Positions 1 through 5,839 of a stretch of 14,216 nt of DNA are shown in pieces. The position numbers and the translations under genes were made by a program. The first letter of the stretch is position 1. Each line of letters starts with the position of its first letter. Origin of the DNA: an uncultured Microbacteriaceae bacterium (GTDB lineage Bacteria; Actinomycetota; Actinomycetes; Actinomycetales; Microbacteriaceae). The notes under the pieces were generated by a model that had not been told where the DNA came from, did not search any database, and saw only the letters and a list, made by a program, of their open reading frames with translations. The stretch is taken from contig CALBMG010000095.1 in assembly GCA_937896185.1 (NCBI GenBank), forward strand, positions 1 to 14,216, written 5' to 3'.

Positions 1-946
<946 letters not shown>

Positions 947-947
<1 letters not shown>

Positions 948-1447
948 TAGGGCCTCAGCTCGAAGATTGTCGAACCGATCGAGACGGGCACATAGGGGGG
1001 AACCGGGGTGGGCACGCTGACCCGCTGGTTGTTCACGAATGTGCCGTTGGTGGAGTCAAGGTCCTGGATGACCCAGCCGCCGTTCCACAGTTGCAGTCGG
1101 GCGTGGTTTGTCGACGTGTATTCGTCGCGGATCACGAGACCAGATTGGGCGCTGCGGCCGATGGTGAGCTGGTCGGATTCCAGGGGAATTTCGAGGCCCT
1201 CGCGGGCGCCCGCGACGATGAGCAGTACCCGTGCCGGGTCCTCGGTGTTGCGTTCGGGGGTGGGCGGGATGAATGCGGGCGCTGATGCTTCGGGGTTGAC
1301 GGTGACATCACCGCGGGCGTTGGCGTCGCCGCGGCGAACATAGTGACCGAACAGGTCGCTGCGCAGCGCGTACAGAATGGCGAAAACAAAGATCCACAAC
1401 ACGGCGAGGAACCCGAAGCGCAAGATAAAGAGCGTCAGTTCACTCAT
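947..1447 (-). CDS. fhaB: FHA-domain membrane-anchored protein FhaB (FipA-like)
   Basis: Small phosphothreonine-reading protein, 166 residues. Residues about 5-27 form one hydrophobic helix (LTLFILRFGFLAVLWIF...), giving a membrane anchor, followed by a basic, then Pro-rich linker (about 35-70). The C-terminal FHA domain (about 73-166) shows GR (97-98), STNHA (112-116) and the STNGT loop with a following N (132-140), and ends in ELRP as FhaB proteins often do. The usual SxRH is STNH here, so the arginine is replaced by asparagine; serine and histidine are kept. The start codon overlaps the fhaA stop by four bases (ATGA) and the stop shares one base with the pstP start, so the three genes are read as one unit. 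In mycobacteria FhaB is tied to division and peptidoglycan synthesis; the same role here is inferred from synteny and domains. Confidence 0.93.
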
Positions 1448-2124
1448 GCGATTCCTCCGGGGGCGGGGACGACTCGGAAAATGATTCGGGCCGCGCCGAT
1501 TTCGATCACGTCGCCCTGTTCCAGCGGGCTGATGGTGATGGTGCGGCCGTTGAGCATCGTGCCGTTGGTCGACTTCAGGTCTTCGATTCCCGCGACGGTG
1601 CCGTTCCAGATGATGCGGGCGTGATGACGCGAGGCTGCGCCGTCGTTGACCGTGATGGCCGCGGTCGCGCCGCGACCCAGGATGGTTTCGCCCGATTTCA
1701 GGGGAATCAGTGTGCCGTTGATTTCTACAGCGGCCTGCCAGCTGGTCGCCGCAGCATCGCCGGCGGCGCTGGTGACGCGCACGAGGCCTTCGGTCAGGCT
1801 GGGCTGTTCCACCAGGGTGACGGTGACGGGGCCGGCGAACGCATAGTGCTGACGGGCGGCATAGTCGCGAACGTTGCCCACCAGTTCATTGATCAGCACG
1901 GCACCGTGTGCGCGCAACCGGGCGAGGTCGAGCCCGCCGAGTTCCACAGTGAACGCGTGGGGGGCGAGGATACGGTCACGGCTGACGATGACAGCCTTGG
2001 TGTCCATCTCGCGTTTCAGTGCTGCCGAAATTTCGATCGGCTGCACGCCGCTGCGGAATGTTTTGGCGAACGCTCCACCAACGAAGCGCTCTAAACCGCG
2101 CTCTACGTTGTCGAGTAGGCCCAT
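1444..2124 (-). CDS. fhaA: DUF3662 and FHA domain protein FhaA, compact form
   Basis: Cytoplasmic phosphothreonine-binding adaptor of the PknB/PstP circuit. Residues about 1-115 form the N-terminal DUF3662 (FhaA_N) domain, starting MGLLDNVERGLERFV. The FHA domain (about 135-226) has GRG (150-152), SRHHA (165-169), STNGT (185-189) and N192. I chose ATG 2124, giving 226 residues, because AGGGG lies five bases upstream; a GTG at 2130 in the same frame would overlap that ribosome site. Mycobacterial FhaA is about 527 residues with a long low-complexity linker; here only about 20 residues separate the domains. It is first in the fhaA-fhaB-pstP unit, overlapping fhaB by four bases. In mycobacteria FhaA binds the phosphorylated pseudokinase domain of MviN/MurJ-type proteins; that partner is not in the window. 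Confidence 0.93.
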   Translation of the reverse strand: MGLLDNVERGLERFVGGAFAKTFRSGVQPIEISAALKREMDTKAVIVSRDRILAPHAFTVELGGLDLARLRAHGAVLINELVGNVRDYAARQHYAFAGPVTVTLVEQPSLTEGLVRVTSAAGDAAATSWQAAVEINGTLIPLKSGETILGRGATAAITVNDGAASRHHARIIWNGTVAGIEDLKSTNGTMLNGRTITISPLEQGDVIEIGAARIIFRVVPAPGGIA

Positions 2125-2160
2125 CTTCACCCCTGCCGCAACACTCTTTGTGCTGGTTTT

Positions 2161-2166
2161 AGTCTA
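2161..2166 (-). promoter_or_regulatory. Possible -10 element for the fhaA-fhaB-pstP unit
   Basis: On the minus strand TAGACT fits the actinobacterial TANNNT -10 pattern. It predicts transcription starting near 2154 and a leader of about 30 bases that contains the AGGGG ribosome site in front of ATG 2124. I see no good -35 hexamer at 16-18 bases (GGTGTC at best), so this is a weak call based on position and the hexamer. Confidence 0.35.
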
Positions 2167-2214
2167 CCCGCACTGTGCTGGGCGACACCTCGGCACCCAG
2201 AGCCTCTGACAATG

Positions 2215-2223
2215 TGGTAGCCT
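2215..2223 (+). promoter_or_regulatory. Possible extended -10 promoter for tRNA-Leu
   Basis: TGGTAGCCT matches the extended -10 pattern TGnTAnnnT. The predicted start near 2230 leaves a 16-base 5' leader before the tRNA at 2246, a normal length for RNase P processing. A CTGACA just upstream is too close to serve as its -35, so the call rests on the extended -10 alone. Confidence 0.4.
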
Positions 2224-2245
2224 CGTCACGATGCGCAAGCATCAC

Positions 2246-2328
2246 GCGCGAGTGGCGGAATGGCAGACGCGCTGGCTTCAGGTGCCAGTGCCCGCAAGGG
2301 CGTGGGGGTTCAAGTCCCCCCTCGCGCA
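2246..2328 (+). tRNA. tRNA-Leu (anticodon CAG)
   Basis: The whole cloverleaf can be drawn. The 7-bp acceptor stem GCGCGAG (2246-2252) pairs perfectly with CTCGCGC (2321-2327), with discriminator A at 2328. The anticodon stem CTGGC/GCCAG holds loop TTCAGGT, giving anticodon CAG at 2279-2281, which reads CUG. A class II variable arm GCCC-GCAA-GGGC (2290-2301) is typical of Leu, Ser and bacterial Tyr tRNAs. The T arm is GGGGG-TTCAAGT-CCCCC (2304-2320). CCA is not encoded; the next bases are CA, so the tail must be added. A tRNA-Leu beside the fhaA/pstP block is also seen in mycobacteria, suggesting conserved order. Confidence 0.97.
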
Positions 2329-2382
2329 CAGTAGTGAAATTCGAATTCGATCCTGTGGGATGACGAAGGACGGGTCTCGACT

Positions 2383-3261
2383 GTGAAACGCATCGTGGGG
2401 AACGAGCAGTACTTCACCCCCAACGATGTGGCGCGTTCCTGTGTGGAACGAGTAGACAGACTGTTCCCTCTGTCCGGTTTTGACCGCATCGTCGAACCCA
2501 GTGCGGGGGATGGCGTGTTCCTGAGGTTCTTGCCGTCGTCGACGATTGCCGTGGATATCGAACCGCAATCCGATTCAATTGTGCGCGCTGACTTTGTGTC
2601 CTGGAATCCACCTTCTCTTACGGGTGCGCCGTCGAGGACACTCGTCATCGGCAACCCGCCGTTTGGTCAACGTGCGGCGCTCGCGATGTCGTTCATCCAA
2701 CATGCTGCGGAATTCGCTGATGTCATCGCATTTATCCTGCCGATGAGTTTCAACAAGTACACCTTTCAGGATCGGGTACACCGCAATTTTCATCTGGTCG
2801 AATCCACCAACCTGACGGTCGCCTATGACGTGACAGCGCAAGAAAACGAGTCGACGCCGACGCCGAAGTCCCGAGCGGTCACCGTCAACACGGTCTTCCA
2901 GGTGTGGGAGAAACGCGCCGAGGCACGCGCTGTGGCACCTCGAATCACGGCTCACCCCGATTTCACGATGAAACACGCCCACCTGGCATGGACGACCGAG
3001 GCCCAACGTCAAGAATTGCGGGACGCCCACGATTTCGCAATAGCGCAGGTGGGTGCAAATTTTGCGCCCAAGGATGTTGACTCGGTTACCAAGGGAAGTC
3101 ACTGGTTTGTGCGCGGAATGGTTCCCGGGGTGCGGGAGGTCTTTGAGCGCCTCGATTTTTCACACCTCTCGGGCATGAATACCGCTCACACGAGCTTGTC
3201 GAAACGCGACATCATCGAGGCGTATTCGCGCGCCCTCGAAACTCGTCCATCGTCCGATTGA
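2383..3261 (+). CDS. Solitary class I SAM-dependent methyltransferase, NPPF (amino-methyltransferase) type
   Basis: Protein of 292 residues from a GTG start. Visible motifs are FTP (11-13, motif X), EPSAGDGVF (38-46, SAM-binding motif I), acidic D58/E60 after strand 2, D70, and NPPFG (91-95), the catalytic motif IV of enzymes that methylate exocyclic amines such as N6-adenine. A VFQVWEK segment (171-177) closes the core, and a C-terminal segment (about 195-292) carries NTAHTSLSKRDI. No separate target-recognition domain, helicase or nuclease is fused or adjacent, so substrate (DNA, rRNA or tRNA) cannot be told. GC of 840 counted bases is about 57.5%, only slightly below neighbours. The start lies 54 bases behind tRNA-Leu with no TANNNT hexamer between. 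AAGGA (2366-2370) is a weak, distant ribosome site. The 3' end overlaps the convergent SDR gene by 50 bases. Confidence 0.85.
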   Translation: MKRIVGNEQYFTPNDVARSCVERVDRLFPLSGFDRIVEPSAGDGVFLRFLPSSTIAVDIEPQSDSIVRADFVSWNPPSLTGAPSRTLVIGNPPFGQRAALAMSFIQHAAEFADVIAFILPMSFNKYTFQDRVHRNFHLVESTNLTVAYDVTAQENESTPTPKSRAVTVNTVFQVWEKRAEARAVAPRITAHPDFTMKHAHLAWTTEAQRQELRDAHDFAIAQVGANFAPKDVDSVTKGSHWFVRGMVPGVREVFERLDFSHLSGMNTAHTSLSKRDIIEAYSRALETRPSSD

Positions 3262-4039
3262 CACCCAACAGGTCGGCGGTCCAGTCAAATGCCCGGGTGG
3301 GCAGGAACCGCAACACGGGGACGATTCCGACGAGCCGCGGCAAATTGAGAACCAGCGTGTTGGATTCGATGGCGTTCGCGATCGAGGCAGACACCGCCTC
3401 GGGTTTCAGGATAGGCAACAGCCAGGGAACCCGGGTGCGCACGCCATCAAACAGTCCCGTGGAAATGTAGAACGGGTTCACGGTCAGGGTGGTCACCCGG
3501 CTGCGCGCCCCACGCAGTTCGTTCCGCAGAGATTCGGTGAAACCGATCACCGCGTGCTTGCTGGCGGAATAGTCGGTCAGTTTGGATACGCCGACGAGCC
3601 CCGAAGCGCTGGCGATGGTGACGATTCGGCCGCGGTTGCGGTCAATCATTCCGGGCAAAAATGCGCGCGTGGTCCAATAGTGGGCCAAGACGTTGACGTC
3701 GAAGGTGCGACGGATTCCCTCGGTGGTTCCGTCCAGCAATGATGTGCCGTTGACGACCCCCGCATTGTTAATGAGCACATCGATTCCACCGAATTTTTTC
3801 GTCACCTGTCGTGCTGCCGCAGCGACCGCGGCATCGTCGGATACATTGACGGTCTGACTGCTCGCGTCGAAACCGGCAGCGCGCAGTTCGGTTGCGACTG
3901 TGCGAGCGCTGGCAGCGTCGAGGTCCCAAATCACGATTCGTGCACCCCTGCGGGCACAATCAAATGCCATGAGTCGGCCGATTCCGGAACCACCGCCGGT
4001 GATGAGGACGGTCGAATTCTGGAGCGAAAAACGTGTCAT
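3212..4039 (-). CDS. Classical short-chain dehydrogenase/reductase (SDR)
   Basis: NAD(P)-dependent alcohol/ketone oxidoreductase, 275 residues. The Rossmann motif is TGGGSGIG (14-21), and acidic D39 at the end of strand 2 favours NAD(H). NNAG lies at 91-94, structural N116, catalytic S144, and Y157/K161 in YSASK. The C-terminal part (about 205-260) is rich in W, L, P and I, with WLLPILKPE and LPRLVGIVPVLRFLP, resembling the 17-beta-HSD11/DHRS-like group that acts on lipophilic substrates; the exact substrate is not known. The ATG follows the aldehyde dehydrogenase stop by seven bases, and the AGG of its ribosome site overlaps that stop (TAGG), so the two are co-transcribed. A two-step alcohol to aldehyde to acid oxidation is inferred. 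Its 3' end overlaps the opposing methyltransferase gene by 50 bases. Confidence 0.9.
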   Translation of the reverse strand: MTRFSLQNSTVLITGGGSGIGRLMAFDCARRGARIVIWDLDAASARTVATELRAAGFDASSQTVNVSDDAAVAAAARQVTKKFGGIDVLINNAGVVNGTSLLDGTTEGIRRTFDVNVLAHYWTTRAFLPGMIDRNRGRIVTIASASGLVGVSKLTDYSASKHAVIGFTESLRNELRGARSRVTTLTVNPFYISTGLFDGVRTRVPWLLPILKPEAVSASIANAIESNTLVLNLPRLVGIVPVLRFLPTRAFDWTADLLGVNRTMDEFRGRANTPR

Positions 4040-4046
4040 GTCGGAC

Positions 4047-5546
4047 CTATTTCAGAAACGGAACGCGGCGCAGGACGCGCAACGCCAGGGTGAGGAATCG
4101 GGCATATCTGTGATGGTCGGCCCCGGCACCAGGGCCGATAGGCAGGACGCTTTGCACCGAAACGGTTTGCGTGTTGGTGTATTTCAGCAGCCCTTCGACA
4201 CCATGTCGCCGACCCAACCCGCTGTTTTTCATACCGCCCATCGGTGCGTCATACGACGCCCATGCAGCACTGTAACCTTCGTTGATGTTCACTGTCCCCG
4301 CCAGGATTTTGCGGCCGATCCGCCGTGCGTGGGCCGGTTCACCCCACACCGAGGCGTTCAAACCGTAGTCCGTGTCGTTGGCGTGGGCGATCGCCTCGTC
4401 GTCGGTGCGGAACGTGTACACGCTGACCAGCGGGCCAAAGGTTTCGGTCCTGGCGCACAACATGTCGTCGGTGACGTCGGTCAGGATGGTGGGTTCGACG
4501 CAATAGGGGGCGATGTCGGGCCGATGGTTGCCGCCGGCCACGACGGTTGCTCCGTGGCGAACCGCATCCTCAACGTGTGCGCGGAAGGTGGCCAGCTGCT
4601 TCGCCGAAATCAGCGACCCCATCTCGTTCATCCATCCCAGGCCAACGCCGACGGTCAGCTGTTCGGTCTGACGACGGAACTCTGCGAGGAATTGGGGCAG
4701 CACGCTCTCGTGCACAAAGATGCGTTCCATCGACATGCACAGTTGGCCTGCGTTTGCGAACGAGGCGCGCACGGCGCCCGCGGCGGCCTTGCGGATTTCG
4801 GCGGACGGCAACACGATTAACGGATTCTTGCCGCCCAATTCGAGGGAAACCGGGGTCAGTAATCGTCCGCACTGTTCGGCAACGGTGCGGCCGCTGGCCG
4901 TCGATCCGGTGAACATCATGAAGTCCACGGATTCAATGAGTGCGGTGCCAATCTGTTCGACTTCGCCGGTCACGATCCGCAGCGCCGTGCGGGGCACACC
5001 CGCGGCGTACAGCAGTTCGATGATGGCGTGGGCGGTCAGCGACGTTTGCAGGTCGGGTTTCACCAGCACGGTGTTACCGGCGAGAAGGGCGGGGATGGTG
5101 TCGCCGATGGGCATGGTGATGGGGTAATTCCAGGGGGCCACAACACCGACGACTCCGCGGGGAAGGTGGTGGACTGTGGTTCGGGTGATGAGGGGGAACG
5201 CGCCTCGACGTCGGGAGGGCGCCAATGCGCGGCGCGCGGTTCGGGCGTAATACCGGGCGACGCTGGCCGCATCGGCGAGTTCTTCGAACGCGGCGTACCG
5301 CGTCTTGCCGGTTTCGGCCTGTGCGACATCGAGGATGCTGGCCTGTTCACGCAACACCAGGTCGTGAAATTTCAGGGCGATGGCCACCTTGTCGCGCAGG
5401 GGTACACGCGCCCATTCGCGTTGCGCTTCCCGCAGTTCGCGTGCGACGTTCCGCACATCATCTGAGGACATCAGCGCGACCGATCCGATGGTCACGCCGT
5501 CAACGGGTGACACCACGTCGGCGCGGGCAAATTCTGGTTCCGTCAT
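4047..5546 (-). CDS. NAD(P)+-dependent aldehyde dehydrogenase, succinic-semialdehyde-dehydrogenase (GabD2-like) group
   Basis: Oxidises an aldehyde to the acid; 499 residues from ATG 5546. ALDH motifs: APWNYP with catalytic N140, VKPD (162-165, cofactor-binding K163), FTGST (212-216), LELGGK with general base E236, GQLC with nucleophile C270, and ETFGP (369-372, ribose-binding E369). The last 30 residues (HHRYARFLTLALRVLRRVPFLK) form a basic amphipathic tail beyond the catalytic fold, as in GabD2-like and membrane-bound fatty aldehyde enzymes, so membrane association is possible. Automated naming would likely be succinic semialdehyde dehydrogenase, but the lipophilic-type SDR partner suggests a longer aldehyde. 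Start choice is open: ATG 5546 has GGAGAGG six bases upstream, whereas in-frame GTG 5561 sits five bases behind a TACGCT hexamer and could start a leaderless transcript. Confidence 0.88.
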   Translation of the reverse strand: MTEPEFARADVVSPVDGVTIGSVALMSSDDVRNVARELREAQREWARVPLRDKVAIALKFHDLVLREQASILDVAQAETGKTRYAAFEELADAASVARYYARTARRALAPSRRRGAFPLITRTTVHHLPRGVVGVVAPWNYPITMPIGDTIPALLAGNTVLVKPDLQTSLTAHAIIELLYAAGVPRTALRIVTGEVEQIGTALIESVDFMMFTGSTASGRTVAEQCGRLLTPVSLELGGKNPLIVLPSAEIRKAAAGAVRASFANAGQLCMSMERIFVHESVLPQFLAEFRRQTEQLTVGVGLGWMNEMGSLISAKQLATFRAHVEDAVRHGATVVAGGNHRPDIAPYCVEPTILTDVTDDMLCARTETFGPLVSVYTFRTDDEAIAHANDTDYGLNASVWGEPAHARRIGRKILAGTVNINEGYSAAWASYDAPMGGMKNSGLGRRHGVEGLLKYTNTQTVSVQSVLPIGPGAGADHHRYARFLTLALRVLRRVPFLK

Positions 5547-5566
5547 CGTTGGCCTCTCCACGATTT

Positions 5567-5572
5567 AGCGTA
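5567..5572 (-). promoter_or_regulatory. -10-like element for the ALDH-SDR operon
   Basis: TACGCT on the minus strand fits TANNNT and ends five bases before GTG 5561. Transcription would start at or next to that GTG. This gives either a leaderless message from GTG 5561 or a message with a 15-base leader, almost all of it the GGAGAGG ribosome site, serving ATG 5546. No good -35 is visible. Confidence 0.4.
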
Positions 5573-5582
5573 GTGGCGGGAA

Positions 5583-5588
5583 TATGTT
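5583..5588 (+). promoter_or_regulatory. Possible -10 element for copZ-copA
   Basis: TATGTT fits TANNNT and predicts transcription from about 5595, giving a leader of about 32 bases with GAGAGG (5613-5618) ahead of ATG 5627. No convincing -35 and no clear CsoR- or CueR-like inverted repeat is visible in the 80-base divergent gap, so metal control is not demonstrated here. Confidence 0.3.
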
Positions 5589-5626
5589 CTACCCCGTTGG
5601 TTTGTGGGCAGTGAGAGGATACACAC

Positions 5627-5839
5627 ATGAGCACACTCGATTTGACCGTGCAGGGCATGACCTGCAACCACTGCGTAATGACGGTCACCAAGGCTGTTGC
5701 CGCGGTTCCCGGCGTCTCGAAGATTTCTGTGGATCTCGTGCCGAACGGTGATTCTGTCGTCCACGTTGAGGCCACCGACGCCGATGCCGGCTCCGTGTCC
5801 GAGGCGATTACCGGGGCGGGTTACTCCGTCGTCCGATGA
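5627..5839 (+). CDS. copZ: Heavy-metal-associated (HMA) copper chaperone, CopZ-like
   Basis: Single-domain cytosolic metallochaperone of 70 residues that binds Cu(I) and hands it to the exporter. GMTCNHC (10-16) gives the CxxC pair C13 and C16 on the first loop, and the length and alternating strand-helix pattern fit one HMA (ferredoxin-like) fold. GAGAGG lies about eight bases upstream of ATG 5627. The stop overlaps the start of copA in ATGA (5836-5839), so the two are translationally coupled. The tight pairing with a Cu+-type ATPase supports copper over zinc or mercury as the cargo; this is inference from context plus the MTCxxC motif. Confidence 0.92.
   Translation: MSTLDLTVQGMTCNHCVMTVTKAVAAVPGVSKISVDLVPNGDSVVHVEATDADAGSVSEAITGAGYSVVR

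Noticed and set aside
2341..2350. Perfect 10-bp palindrome TCGAATTCGA between tRNA-Leu and the methyltransferase
   Set aside because: A 10-bp palindrome is expected about a dozen times by chance in 14 kb; no second copy or spacing pattern supports an operator.
2383..3261. Restriction-modification or defence island
   Set aside because: No nuclease, helicase, specificity subunit or other defence gene is adjacent; neighbours are metabolic and core genes.
2246..3300. Integrative element inserted at the tRNA-Leu 3' end
   Set aside because: No integrase and no repeat of the tRNA 3' end was seen downstream, and the methyltransferase GC (about 57.5%) is near the local value.
3900..4820. A 306-codon plus-strand frame opposite the ALDH/SDR genes
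   Set aside because: Antisense shadow of two genes with clear catalytic motifs; His/Gly/Val-rich and without recognisable features.
5562..5626. CsoR/CueR operator in front of copZ
   Set aside because: TACCCCGTTGGTTTG looks faintly like half of a CsoR site, but the inverted half is not convincing and no regulator gene is in the window.
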